A stretch of DNA of 64,000 nucleotides, taken from contig OU015525.1 of NCBI GenBank assembly GCA_907165065.1, positions 40,778,037 through 40,842,036 on the forward strand. Reading direction: 5' to 3'. The translations under genes were made by a program, and so were the position numbers. Under the pieces are notes generated by a model. The model ran no database searches, was not told where the DNA came from, and saw only the letters and a list, made by a program, of their open reading frames with translations. This DNA is from Caprimulgus europaeus (lineage: Eukaryota > Chordata > Aves > Caprimulgiformes > Caprimulgidae). Of this stretch, positions 53,294 to 64,000 are shown one piece after another (position 1 is the first letter of the stretch; each line of letters opens with the position of its first letter).

Positions 53294-53320
53294 TTTTTTT
53301 TTTTTAAAAAAAAAAAAAAA
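53294..53320. repeat. T12A15 homopolymer palindrome
   Basis: Twelve T directly followed by fifteen A form a self-complementary tract able to extrude a hairpin. Short TTCATGTG repeats flank it at 53281 and 53333. Confidence 0.93.
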
Positions 53321-53867
53321 CATGAAGTTTTGTTCATGTGCCAGTATCTTAGCAACAGCAGACAGTCTGATTCAAGTAAATTCACTGTTTCTTCTCTGGG
53401 AAATTAATACAGCGATGACATCCCAGTTTAATCTTCTATTCCATTGCCTTTTGGGGTATAGAAGATCACTTTATTTAGTGCTGCACACTACAAAGCAATG
53501 GCTCTGGGAGCAATCAGCCCAGAAAGAGTCTGAATAATGTTGCTGTGACAGGGTAAGCAATAATTAAACCCGAAATACAGTGTCAGTAACACAGTAGCTC
53601 TCTGGCAGATTGGTAAGGTTGCAACCTAGGGGTTTTAATGTCCTAAAATTAGGGACCAACAACAACAACGTAACCTGCAACTTGATGAAATACAGCCCAA
53701 TATCTTAAAGTGCATCTGCAAGAAATTAAAGTTCATGGAAATTATATATTATTTAGGCTACAGTGGAAGAGAAATAAAATCTGTGGGAAATTATATCTAT
53801 ACAGCAGTAGGACTTGCAGTCACATTTGGCAAAGTACTATTTGAATTATTTGGAAGACAGCATTCTT

Positions 53868-53900
53868 AGATATATATATTTATATATATATATACACATA
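53868..53900. repeat. (AT)n-rich tract
   Basis: TA dinucleotides interrupted by one TTT, then CACATA. Confidence 0.95.
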
Positions 53901-54084
53901 TTTTGTGCTCAAGCAAAGATTAGAAACCAAGCATAAGGCTCCATTTCCTTCTGACACTGCTGTCTCTTCCATCTAAGGAAAACTCTTATTGTGTGGGAAG
54001 GCAATGCTAAAGTTAAATGGAAGAATAACATGACCTATATTAACCACTTATTCCTAGACGTCAATATAAATGTTTAGTTTTTAG

Positions 54085-54118
54085 AAAAAAAAAAAAAAAA
54101 GAAAGAAGAAAAAAAAGA
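54085..54118. repeat. Poly(A)/purine tract
   Basis: Sixteen A followed by GAAAGAAGAAAAAAAAGAGA. No polyadenylation hexamer stands just upstream, so there is no sign of a retrocopied mRNA here. Confidence 0.9.
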
Positions 54119-56856
54119 GAGCTCAGTGGCATAGCTAGATAAGCTTATCTTTAGGGTCCTGCTTTAAAAATTAGTTTTTTCCTACCTCTTTGTCATCAAT
54201 ATCCAAAAATTTCAATGTTATGCTGTAAGGTATGCATCCCAAGCCCTGTTCTGCAGCCCCTATTTACAAAAGCACTCCTGAGGAAGAAAGCTGAACAGTG
54301 TCTGTGAGTGGTTCTGGTCTCATGCACACAAGATAGGAAAAAAAACCCCAGGTATTGACTCCAGGCTGATTCCAGGTTCACGTTCAAACAGTAATATGGT
54401 GTATAATGCACTTTTAATATCTGAACAGTGTTGTCAGTCTGTCTCCATCTCTTCTTCAGATTGTCCAGAAACACCTGTGTGGAGTCACATATGTGGTTGC
54501 ACTCAGTTTCCAACATTTTTGTGCGAGTTTTTACGTCTCTGATGCTAATGCAGGAATCCAGCTCATTAGAGACTTGCAGAGTATGTGCTAACCAACCACA
54601 GCAAACTTACACGGGAACATGAGCAGCATCAGCCACATGAAAACTAGTTTTTCTCCTTCTGATATTACAACACATATTTCACAGCTTCTTGTCTGTTTAT
54701 TTGTTTCAAAACTCAACATTTGCACACCATGATTGAAGAGCAATCACAAGAGGCCTTCCTAGTGCACTGGCAACATTTTAAAATTGGAAATCTGAGGAAT
54801 TAAATGTGCTCTTTTTCATGAGACCACACATTAAAGAAAGGATTAGCATGAGATGCAAAGAGTTTTAACAGGGGTGGTTGTATATAGATTTTAACTATCA
54901 GAGAAGTGTCCGGCCCTGCAGGAAACATTCACTTACAAGAAAAAAGGAGGCAAAAGGTGGGATTTGTGAGGAAATCTTTACTGCATTGAACTCAATGTGC
55001 TTGAGGCCTTGGCTCTCTAAGTGCCTTGGAAGACTTTCCATTTCGTCCAGAGAAGCATTGTAATTAGCCGAAAGTTAATCAAATTTTGTTTGGAGATAGT
55101 TATGCTTAAGAGCACAAGTCAGATAAACATGCAGCAAGTGCAGAAAAATAGCTAAGAAAATAGAAAAAAAAATTGTCATTTATGAGGAATTATTTTTTTG
55201 AATATACTTTAAAGCTCTTTAATGTCAAAATATATGTATTAGTCAACAGTATTTTCTTTGCCTGACCAGGAAATATTGTTTAAGGCATCAAATTTCAGTC
55301 TATTTAAAGAATATTCATACTTTTATTGCTCACAAGAATATGAATAATAAAAATCCATGTTCCTACTCTAGAACATTTTGTGAGGATTGTAACTACACAT
55401 AAGGACAAAATGGAGAATGCAGTGTTCCATCAAAATATAGTCGTTTTGGAACAATTTTTCAACTAATATCTAAAGATACTTTGAAAAAAACATCCACTTG
55501 ACTGATGCAGTCCCTGCATGTAGTTCTACTCTGCTTAACAGAATATTTTATTTTAATATATAATTATGATTTTCCATGGACATAAGAACGTTGTCTCACG
55601 TCTGAGAGCACAGTTTTTGCTTCTGCAGGGAATGAGAGCCTGAGTTTATGCCACTCCTATCCTCAATCTATAAGCTCCAAAAATCTCCACAGAACACGTT
55701 CAGGCTCAAAAAACAACAAAGGTGGTAGCCAACAATTTGACTCTTTTTGAGGCAAAGGAGAAACAAACAAGAACCCCTTTGTTTACTGACATTTCATTCA
55801 TGTGAAGATACCATGACAGTATACAGTTTTCTTTCAGAAATGAGGAGCAAGGCACTGCCTACACAACACTAGTAAAAACCAAAAGGACACCATTCCTAAC
55901 AGAGCTCCATAATTTGGCACACATTATAATAACAATATTAATAGGAGCAGAAGGATGGCATTTTTAAAAGAGTTGTTGTTACTTACTCAGGAATGTTTCC
56001 GCAAAATATTTGTCACAACTCCTAATGATATCTACATAGACAAAAAGTTTCCTATAAATACTTGCAAACAGCACACACTGCTACTTTACACTCTTCATCC
56101 TTCAGCTATCATCCTCCTCTCTTCCCACCACTCCTTTTCATCTGCCTAGTTTTATATCTGGAAAAGTATTAAAAGGACAAACCAGCAATTATTCTTTCAG
56201 TTATGTCTTCCTGGGTAGTCTTTAAATCTCACCTGTAACTGCCTAATTTTCCTAATTAAAGTCATAAAAATTTATAATTTAAAAAACTTAATTTGCAAAT
56301 TAAGTATTCTAATGAGGGTCATATTAGAAAAAAATTAGAGGTAAACATAAATATTTCACACAGTCAAGACCAAAACTAGCATTATTAATATTATTAACAA
56401 CAAGTTAAACCAGTGAGGACTTGTTTAGGGAAATCAGAAGATAAGAAATAAGATACAGGTGTGGCTGAAGAGTAAAGCCAAAACCAACTAATTATCATGG
56501 GTTTCAAGAAGAGAATTATAATGTGATTAAGCTCATAATCATTTAATCTCACTTCTTCCTTTGTAAATATACCCTTGCAGCTCTTATATAATGAATATGA
56601 AACCTATTGTGGAATATACAGAAGAGTAGAATGGAAACTTTAACTAGAGCCTCCTCTTTAACCATTAACTGGATCTCTGTCATACTGCTCAGTTTCAATG
56701 CACATCAGTGGCAACGATGGGCAATGAAAGAGCTATGGAGACATGCTGTGTAATCAGACCTTCAGCAGCGAACACGGACAGGTATTTCTGACATGGCACT
56801 GCAAACAGAGTCAAAGACATCCATTTGATGACAGTCACCTATTATCGCCTAAAGTC

Positions 56857-57309
56857 TCACCAGCTATCCATGGAAACAGAGTGAAATCCAAACCCAGGCA
56901 CCAGTTCTGAATATTGAGCTGCTGGACACCTAGACCTACAGCAGCTCTTCCAGTTCATAATCGCTGTAAATTCTGTGGGCCTTTTGCACTGGAAATCTTG
57001 GTTATTATAGAAGATCTGGGGCCAGCCCATGTAGAGGAGTGCTCCAAACCACATAGAGCCAGAATAGAGACCTTTGTTAGCGGAGGCAGAGTACTCACTT
57101 GAGCCCTGTGCAATTCTTATAAAAGACACTTCACATGTAATTAGCAAATGAGCAAATAAAAACAGAGATACCTCACATGCTAAAGAAGTTTTTATGATGA
57201 GTAAAGACCAGCCAGTAGCCATCAGACCTATTGCTCTTGCCAAGTTAAGAAAGAAACATTTGCATTTCCCCTTTGAAAAGTATGTGGTGCAGCTTCTCCC
57301 TGCAAACAA
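56857..57309 (-). other. 150-codon open frame, hydrophobic, unidentified
   Basis: One of the longest open frames outside repeats, running from an ATG at 57309 to a TGA at 56857. The N-terminal half is hydrophobic and could form two membrane spans (around AIGLMATGWSLLIIKTSLA and VSLFLFAHLLIT). The second half is cysteine- and aromatic-rich (SGSMWFGALLYMGWPQIFYN). A strong donor-like GGCTCAA|GTGAGTA lies inside it at about 57100, so it could also be an exon plus intron. No family is recognised. One open frame this long in 64 kb is not far from chance. Confidence 0.2.
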
Positions 57310-58295
57310 GTCTTCCTTTGTGTTTCTCCTGGCATTAGCCTAACTCAGCAGTCATATTAAGAAAGAGCAAACTAGAGTGAGTGAAGCCATCATACCAGTT
57401 CCTCTCTCACTCCTTCTCAGATATCCCTATAGTAATTTCTGACTAAGGCATCTGCAGAGCTGATGTCTGTGCTAACCTGATACACCTAATTTGAGAGCAA
57501 TGCCAGACCATTAGGGAAGTGGAATTCAGGCTCAGGAAATAATTCAATCAATTGGCAATATTTATAATAAAACTTCTGTATAATGGGGGCAGACTTGCTC
57601 ATAGAAAATATTATCAATATAACAGAAACTGCTGTACACAGATTATACATCATTGGATCTGTTTGATGTAATAGTTACATTTAAGTCATTGTTGCTTACA
57701 TCAAAGTGAAAAGAACAGAATTTTCTCAAGTAGCTGGCAAGCTAGTACCTGTAGAAATATCACTTCCTTCCAAATAATCTCACAAATACTTGTGTCATTA
57801 ATTTTCACACAGCACAAGAATGGAAATCAAATAATATTGATTCTTCCATTTTTCCAATAGGAAGGCAATCCCTTCTTAAAAACAAGATCCTCTCACACAA
57901 AATTTTATTTCTGGCAGCCCTGATGCTACTTTCCAGTTGGCAGAATTGCAGCAGCAGGAGCAAAGATAGAAGCAATGAGATATTCAAAGGAGAGAAAGGA
58001 AATGTAGCACATAGTTTCCATCAAATCACAGAGCCAGCTGGATGTCTATTGTCTCTAGGCACACAAAAATTCAAGGTGAGCACAGACTGGTATATAGCAG
58101 CCAAGGGAAGTAATTTTGTGCAGGCTAGTTTAACATTCCTACCTTTAATGAGCTCACTAAAGCCAAGACTATGGAGCTTATTACTCAGTCAAGAAGAGTC
58201 TACAGAATGAAAAAAAAAAAACATTAGATGTAGTAGAAGGCATATAAACTGCTGCACTATTATCCCTGCCTACAGTCTCATGCAATATCATTAGA

Positions 58296-59599
58296 TTTTG
58301 TACTACTGGAAACTCTGGGTTGAAGTGCATTTACACAAATGCACGCAGCATGGGCAACAAACAAGAAGAGCTGGAAGCCATCATGCAGCAGTAAAACCAC
58401 GATATAGCACCCATCGCAGAAATGTGGTGGGATCCTTTGCATGACTGGAGTGCTGCAGTGGACGGCTACAAACCCTTCAGGAGGGACAGACAAGGAAGAA
58501 GAGGTTAAAGAGGGTTTTGATTGCCTGGAGGTTAATAACGGTGATGACAGGGTTGAGTGTTTGTGGCTAAGAATCAGGAAGAAGGATAGTAATGCAGATA
58601 TCATGGTGGGAGTCTGCTACAGACCACCCAACCAAGATGAGGAGGTAGACGAAATATTCTATAAGCAGCTAGGGGATGTTTCATGATCACGGGCCCTCGT
58701 TCTTGTGGGGGACTTCAACTTGCCAGATGTTTGCTAGAAATACAACACAGCAGAGAGGAGGCAATCTTGGAGGTCCCTGGAATGTGTGGAAGACAACTTC
58801 CTGACACAGCTGGTGAGGGAACTGACCAGGGAAGGTGCCCCACCGGACCTGTTATTCACAAACAGAGGACTGGTGAGTGAAGTGGTAGTTGGAGGCCGCC
58901 TCAGGTGCAGTGACCATGAAATGAGTTTTCTGTTCTTGGAGAAGGCAGGAGAGGGGTCAGCAGGGCTGCCACCCTGGACTTCAGGAGGGCTAACTTTGGT
59001 CTCTTCAAAGACCTGCTTGGAGGAATCCCATGGGCTAAGGCTCTGGAGGGTAGGGGGGCCCAAGAGAGCTGGTTAATTTTCAAGCAACATTTCCTCCAAA
59101 CTCAAGATGGCTGCATACCTAAGAGTAAGAAATCTACCAAAGGAGGCAGGAAGCCTGCATGGATGAGCAAGGAACTTCTGGAAAAGCTCAGTCAGAAGAA
59201 GGATATCCACAAAATGTGGAAAAAGGGACTGGCCACTTGGGAGAAATACAGGGATGTTGTCAGAGTGTGCAGGGATGCAACGAGGAAGGTCAAGGCCCGC
59301 TTGGAATTAGATCTAGCAAGGGATGCCAAGGACAATAAGAAGGTCTTCTTCAAGTACCTCAGCAGCAAAAGGAAGTGTAGGGAAAATGTGGGGTTGCTGC
59401 TGAATGAGGGGGGTGCCCTGGTGACAGAGGATGCAGAAGAAGGCAGAGTTACTGAATGCCTTCTTAGCTTCCATCTTTACTGCTGGCCTTCAGGAATCCC
59501 AGGTCCTGGAGGTAGGAGAGGAAGTCTGGAGAGAGGAAGGCTCTTGGTTGAGGGTTAGGGACAACTTAGCCAAACTCAACACCCACAAATCTATGGGCC
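58296..59599 (+). pseudogene. CR1 ORF2 remnant: endonuclease and linker
   Basis: This is the apurinic-like endonuclease domain of the CR1 polyprotein, which would nick the target DNA to prime reverse transcription. Frame 1 carries it from about 58308 to past SDHE, with a TAA in the first part and TGA/TAG at 58684 and 58735. The linker, with KELLEKLSQKKDIHKMWKKG, ARLELDLARDAKDNKK and FFKYLSSKRK, is in frame 3 from 59163 on. The remnant ends at the LTR insertion. Confidence 0.9.
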
Positions 59600-60190
59600 T
59601 GTAGTGGGTCTGGCTGGGATGGAGTTGATTTTCCCCGTGGCAGCCCTCAGAGTGCTGTGTTTTGTATTGGTGGCTCGAGGGGTGTTGATAACACAACAGT
59701 GTTTTGGTTACTGGTGAGCAGTGCTAGCACAGCACCAACGCTGTCTCCAACATTTCCCCCAGTAGGCTGGGGGTGGGGAAGGTCTTGGGAGGGGACACAG
59801 CCAGGACAGCTGACCCAAAGTGACCAAAGGGATATTCCATACCATATGATGTATGCTCAGAAATAAAGTAAGGAGAACAGAGGGGAAAGAGGGGCATTCG
59901 TTACTTCCGTTTGTCCTCCGGGAACCGCAACGCGTATGAAGCCCTGCTTCCTGGGAAGTGGCCAGACATGGCCTGCTGATGGGAAGTAGAGAGTAAATAT
60001 TTTGCTCTTTTGCTTCTGCGCAAGCAGCTTTGCTTTGCTTCTATTAAACTGCCTTTGTCTCGATCCACGAGTTTGGTTTTTTGTGTTCCATCTTATTTTC
60101 TCCCCTCCTCATCTTGCTGAGGAGGGGGGTGATAGAGTGGGCTTTGGTGGGCACCCAGCATCTAGCCAGGGTCAACCCACCACAGGACCC
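59595..60190 (+). repeat. Target-site duplication flanking the LTR (imperfect 5 bp)
   Basis: GGGCC at 59595-59599 and GGACC at 60186-60190 flank the LTR. They differ by one transition, and the CR1 sequence expected here (TGGGACCTGATGGG) contains GGACC, so the left copy probably mutated. Five bases is the usual size for ERV-L type insertions. Confidence 0.65.
59600..60185 (+). mobile_element. Solo LTR of an avian ERV-L-type endogenous retrovirus
   Basis: The element is 586 bp with near-perfect terminal inverted repeats: TGTAGTGGGT at 59600 and ACCCACCACA ending at 60185. No internal retroviral sequence follows, so this is a solo LTR left by recombination between two LTRs. The U3 holds GGCTGGGATGGAGTTGATTT and GTGTTGATAACACA. 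A TATA-like AATAAAGTAAGG lies at about 59862. The R/U5 region holds CCTGCTGATGGGAAGTAGAG, a polyadenylation-like CTATTAAACTGCC (60041-60053) and TCGATCCACGAGTTT. These are the standard landmarks of bird ERV-L LTRs as I know them. It contains no coding capacity. It sits in the same orientation as the host CR1. Confidence 0.9.
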
Positions 60191-61702
60191 CAATGGGATG
60201 CACCCTCAAGTGCTGAGGGAGCTGGTGGATGTTATTGCAGAACCTCTCTCCATCATCTTCGAAATGTCATGGAGGACAGGAGAGGTGCCCGAGGACTGAA
60301 AGAAAGCCAACATCATTCCAGTCTTCAAAAAGGGCTAGAAGGTGGACCCGGGAAACTACAGGCCAGTCACCTCCACCCCTGGGAAAATGATGGAACAGTT
60401 CATTCTGGATGCCATCTCTAAGTGAGTAGAGGAAAAGAAGGCTATTTGGGATAGTCAACATGGATTCACTAAGGGAAAATCATGTCTGACCAATTTGATA
60501 GCCTTCTAAAATGGCATGATTGGCTGGGTAGATGAGGGGAGAGCAGTGGATATTATCTACCTTGACTTCAGCAAAGTTTTTGACACTGTCTCCCATAGCA
60601 TCCTCATAGGTAAGCTTAGGAAGTGTGGGTTAGATGAGGGGACAGTGAGGTGGGTGAAGAACTGGCTCAGTGGCAGAGCTCTGAGGGTTTTAATCAGTGG
60701 TACAGAGTCTAGTTGAGGCCTGTAGTTAGTGGTGTTCCCCAAGGGTCAGTACTTGGTCAAGTCCTATTCAATATATTCATCAGTGACATGGATGAAGGGT
60801 CTGAGTGTACCCTCAGCAAGTTTGCTGATGACACTAAACTGGGAGGAATGGCTGACACACTGGAAGGCTGTGCTGCTATTCAGTGAGATCTCAACAGGCT
60901 GGAGAGTTGGGTGGAGAGGAACAATGTGAAGTTCATTATGGGCAAGTATAGGGTCCTGCACCTGGGGAGGAATAACTCCAGGCACCAGTACAGGTTGGGG
61001 ATTGACATGCTGAAAAGCAGCCCTGCAGAGAAGGACCTGGGAGTACTGGTGGATGACCAGTGGACCATGAGCCAACAATGTGCCCTTGTGGCCAAGAAAG
61101 TCAATGGTGTCCTGGGGTGCATTAAGAAGAATATGACCAGCAGGTTGAGGGAGGTTCTCCTCACCCTCTATTCTGCCCTGTTGAGGCCACATCTGGAGTA
61201 CTGTGTCCAATTCTGAGCTCCCCAGTTCAAAAGAGACAGGGAACTTCTGGAGAGAGTCCAACAGAGGGCTACTAAGATAATTAAGGGGCTGGAGCATCTT
61301 TCTTATGAGGAAAGACTCAGAGAGCAGGGTCTGTTTAGCCTGGAGAAGAGAAGACTGAGAGGGGACCTTATCAGTGCTTATAAATATCTAAAGAGAGGGT
61401 GTCAAGAGGATGGGGCCAGGCTCTTTGCAGTGGTGGCCAGCGATAGGACAAGGGGCAACAGGCACAAGCTGGAACACAGGAGATTCTGCTTAAACATGAG
61501 GAAAAACTTATTTACTGTGAGGGCGCCAGACCACTGGAACAGGCTGCCAGGGAGGCTGTGGAGTCTCCATCTCTGGAGATACTCAAAACCCGCCTGGATG
61601 CTTTCCTGTGCAACTTGCTCTAGATGTACCCACTTTGGCAGGGAAGTTGGACTAGATGATCTCCAGAGGTCCCTTCCAACCCCTACCATTCTGTGATTCT
61701 GT
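60186..61702 (+). pseudogene. CR1 ORF2 remnant: reverse transcriptase and 3' end
   Basis: Continues the CR1 copy after the LTR. Frame 3 reads HPQVLRELVDVIAEPLSIIF and then, after stops at 60298 and nearby, the palm motif IYLDFSKVFDTVSHSIL. The catalytic ADD motif lies at about 60824-60832. Frame 2 from 60911 encodes KFIMGKYRVLHLGRN and [19 protein letters not shown], and later frames encode [16 protein letters not shown] and [14 protein letters not shown]. The 3' UTR has GGACTAGATGATCTCCAGAG followed by GTCCC and one ATTCTGTGATTCTG tail unit. The frames change at least twice, so no protein can be made. Confidence 0.93.
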
Positions 61703-64000
61703 AAATTACTTAAGAAATTAATTTAATTTTAACTGACATATACAGGATAGACACTTATCCTCAGCTTTAGACTAAGAACATACATAAAAATAGTATCTTC
61801 TACTTAATACCTTTGCTTCATATTGTTCTGTAATGTTCACTAACAAATCATTGATTAGATAATGAATGGTTATTGAGATAATTAAATTATTAGTAACATC
61901 TGGGTTCCCCCAAAACAATCTAGTAAAGTCTCCATTTCAGTTTCCTCTAAATCACAAAACTAGACTGTTGGCCAGTTAAAGTTTATGGGTTATAAAAGTC
62001 TGTAAGTATTAAGTATTAAACGTATTACAGCACTAAATAGTAAAAGTTATAGGTTGAGAATAATTTTGAAACAACTACCATAAAATCATAAACTTTTCAA
62101 TAATGTTCTCCACAATCAAAGGTAGAAATACTCACTTTATTTTAACATTAATTATCCAAATAAAGCCAGCATCTCAGTATACCAGAGTAAACTTAGCTGA
62201 AGCTGGTGTTGTAAAGCAAGCTCAAGGTAAACAAAACAAACAAACAAACAAACAAAAAGCCAGAGTAGCAGACCCAAAGAATTGCTTATTGCCACAAACT
62301 GGAGAGCTCCTTGAGAGAATAATGGAGTTTGCCCAGCTCCTGAACTTTCAAAGCAAAATTTTCCCTAAATTCTGTTATATTACCCCTTCATAAAAGTTCC
62401 TAGGCAAAGTCTGCTGGGAGGCTTTGGGACAGTGCCCTCTCCCCTTTTCTGCAGAGACATATCCACAACCAGGAGGCACTCACCACTGTGGTGTTTCTCA
62501 TCAAGCACAAAGCACAAGTGTTCTGAAACCAGGTGTTAATTCTGAGGGCTGAGGCCAGGAGTGCTGAATCAGCCTAGACTTCAAGACTGTCTTCTTCAAA
62601 TGGATTAACTGTGGGAAGACCTAGGTTTTATCACTTCCTTTGGAGGTAACCTCAGATGTTTAAAGAAGAGCATAGGCACTTTTATTAAAAGCATTAGCAT
62701 TCTTTTTCAAAGCTGTTTTGAAGCTGCGATAGGAAGCGCAGGAGGCAGTTTCACAACATAAGACTTCAGCGACAATACTTAGAAGCCTTAAAGTGTTCTT
62801 GACCCTCGCTCCCAGCCCATGGCAGGACATCCAGTTCCTCAGGACACGGTAACAGCAACCAGGAAAAAATCAATTTTGCCATCCAAAAGAGCAGTGTAAC
62901 ACTCCATCTCCATGTCATGCCCTATGCTTTCTGTTTATTTTGCCAGATTAATTTTCAGATGGATGAGTTCCCTGCCCTACCTCCCTGCATGGCTTCACTT
63001 ATGTGATCCTGCATCGAGGTGGTGAGAACGCACAGCTGGGGACAGCACATTGAGAGGAAAGCAGGCAGTTTGGGGCTTGTATCAAGTCAAAGAGCTTAGG
63101 TGGGCAGTGCCACACAGGGACATAAAACTGCTTTAACTCTGACTCAGTTCACTGTCCCAGTTTGAGGAAGAGCTCCATGAATAGCTGTGCTAGTACAACT
63201 GGGGGAAGAAAGGAGTGGGGGTCCAGAAATGAGCAGGCATGGGTGGAAACTGAGGAGCAAAAATCCCTTCAGCTGTGATTGCCACTGAACTACTGAGCAA
63301 CTGATAGTATTCAGTGCCACTTCTGAAGCTTTCTGCAGTGCTGGAAGCAGAGAACACGCTCTTGTTTTGGTGGACAAGAAATCCATGAAATCTCATGACA
63401 GCCCTGAGAGGTGCCTCTGTAAACCAGCACAGTGTTAAAATTAAGTTCTGCCTAGCTGAGGGGATTTTACCATCACAATCCTTTCTAGAATAGTTTGTTC
63501 AAATCCATCAGCAATTAAACCTCTCAGGTGATATATAATAGAGTTTTAAAGGAAACTCTCCACAAAGCTGTGAAATATGACGTTTCACTGCCTTGTACTT
63601 ATATAGTCATCTATTACTTTATAAATTGAATGAATATTTCACTCTAATGGATATTTCCAATTAACATGTAAATGCTGTTCTAATTTGATAGCATTTTTAC
63701 TCACTTTGCAGACTTGAAGATTTTGCCTTTAAAACCAGAAATTGCTATCAGGTCATTTCATATCATCTCTTTATCTTGTAACCCTAAACTTTACTTCATG
63801 CTAAGCCAAATAATTTATTTTTATCAAAGTACAGATTGTGCTTCACAGCCGCCACTGACTCCCTTAATATTCCTGCAGTTCAGTGTCTTACCTACTGTTT
63901 TATCATCATCACAGCAGTTTCCTTACTGTCACCAGCAGATTTTTCTGCTTTTCCTGATTTTTGTAACACTCACTCTCAAACTGTTCCATAGAGCTTCAAG
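61703..64000. other. Unique AT-rich DNA to the window end
   Basis: Apart from the (AAAC)n tract, nothing recognisable: no repeat family, no exon with convincing splice sites, ordinary stop density. Confidence 0.55.
62229..62257. repeat. (AAAC)n microsatellite
   Basis: About six to seven AAAC units with one irregular unit at the start. Confidence 0.95.

Larger units (their letters stand above)
43903..58295. other. Unique AT-rich DNA with microsatellites
   Basis: No interspersed repeat of a known family and no gene was recognised. The stretch holds the T/G-rich tract at 46653, (ATAC)n at 53024, the T12A15 tract at 53294, an AT dinucleotide tract at 53868, a poly(A) tract at 54085, an unexplained CpG-bearing patch at 53100-53290 and a 150-codon open minus-strand frame at 56857-57309, listed separately. 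Confidence 0.55.
58296..61702 (+). mobile_element. CR1 retrotransposon, 5'-truncated, split by a solo LTR
   Basis: This is the most complete CR1 in the window: about 2.8 kb once the LTR is removed, against roughly 4.5 kb for full-length elements. It starts inside ORF2 (CIYTNARSMGNKQEELEAIM), so ORF1 and the ORF2 start are missing. The endonuclease part retains RVECLWLRIRKK, VGVCYRPPNQDEE, VGDFNLPDV and SDHE (58909-58920). The reverse-transcriptase part retains NGMHPQVLRELVDVI, IIYLDFSKVFDTVSHSIL and the catalytic [10 protein letters not shown] (from 60818). Then come the CR1 C-terminus and the 3' end with ACCATTCTGTGATTCTG. Stops (TGA 58684, TAG 58735 replacing a Trp codon) and frameshifts (between 59076 and 59163, and again between 60720 and 60911) make it non-autonomous and dead. 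Confidence 0.95.

Noticed and set aside
59600-60185. LTR as part of a full provirus
   Set aside because: CR1 sequence flanks it directly on both sides with a 5-bp duplication, leaving no room for internal viral genes. It is a solo LTR.
60764-61297. 177-codon minus-strand frame
   Set aside because: Antisense shadow of the CR1 reverse-transcriptase/C-terminal region.
1-64000. tRNA, rRNA, CRISPR arrays, bacterial operons, riboswitches, replication origins
   Set aside because: No cloverleaf with A/B boxes, no regularly spaced repeats, and no prokaryotic gene layout was seen. The repeats identify vertebrate (avian) DNA, where most of these categories do not apply. Small RNA genes cannot be fully excluded by eye.
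1-64000. A novel multi-gene system
   Set aside because: The window holds no intact gene cluster. Everything protein-like is either transposon, the decayed RhoGAP gene, or isolated unproven exon candidates.

Overview
The window looks like a piece of a bird nuclear genome. Both diagnostic signs come from its repeats. First, at least eight pieces of the avian/reptilian non-LTR retrotransposon CR1 are present, with the typical 3' end (a TAGATGATCTCCAGAGGTCCC-like block, then CCTTCCAAC, then short ATTCTGTGATTCT-type tails). Second, a solo LTR of the avian ERV-L type (TGTAGTGGGTCTGGCTGGG start, ACCCACCACA end) is present. There are no bacterial signatures: no operons, no dense long ORFs, no ribosome-binding-site pattern. 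The sequence is AT-rich, sparse in genes and mostly unique intergenic or intronic DNA.

Layout: 1-14.5 kb is mostly unique, with two worn CR1 scraps (3.6 kb and 6.5 kb), two short tandem duplications (5.2 kb and 7.7 kb) and weak exon-like segments near 12.1-12.9 kb. From 14.5 to 26.8 kb lie three CR1 copies: two antisense, and one short sense copy that ends in an 8-bp tail array. An (AAAC)n tract and a 29-A tract preceded by AATAAA are also here. From 26.8 to 39.5 kb is unique DNA with a long G-run, another antisense CR1 (38.1-38.9 kb), and two diverged copies of a dispersed ~250-bp repeat of unknown family (34.0-34.3 and 39.2-39.5 kb).

From 39.5 to 44 kb is the only part with recognisable protein-gene content. 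On the minus strand at 42.4-43.9 kb, four exon-like blocks with usable splice sites together spell a RhoGAP domain of the TAGAP/ARHGAP20-like type. It retains the catalytic-arginine motif GPSTEGIFR, but frameshifts and stops mark it as a pseudogene. A separate plus-strand exon-like segment of coiled-coil character lies at 40.69-40.80 kb. From 44 to 58.3 kb is AT-rich unique DNA with microsatellites and homopolymers and one unexplained CpG-bearing patch at 53.1-53.3 kb. From 58.3 to 61.7 kb is the longest CR1 copy (endonuclease, reverse transcriptase and 3' end), split by the 586-bp solo LTR with an imperfect 5-bp target duplication. The tail to 64 kb is unique apart from another (AAAC)n tract.

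I found no intact gene and no evidence of a novel working system. The most informative items are the decayed RhoGAP gene, the nested LTR-in-CR1 insertion, the unclassified repeat pair, and a few candidate exons that need homology or RNA evidence.
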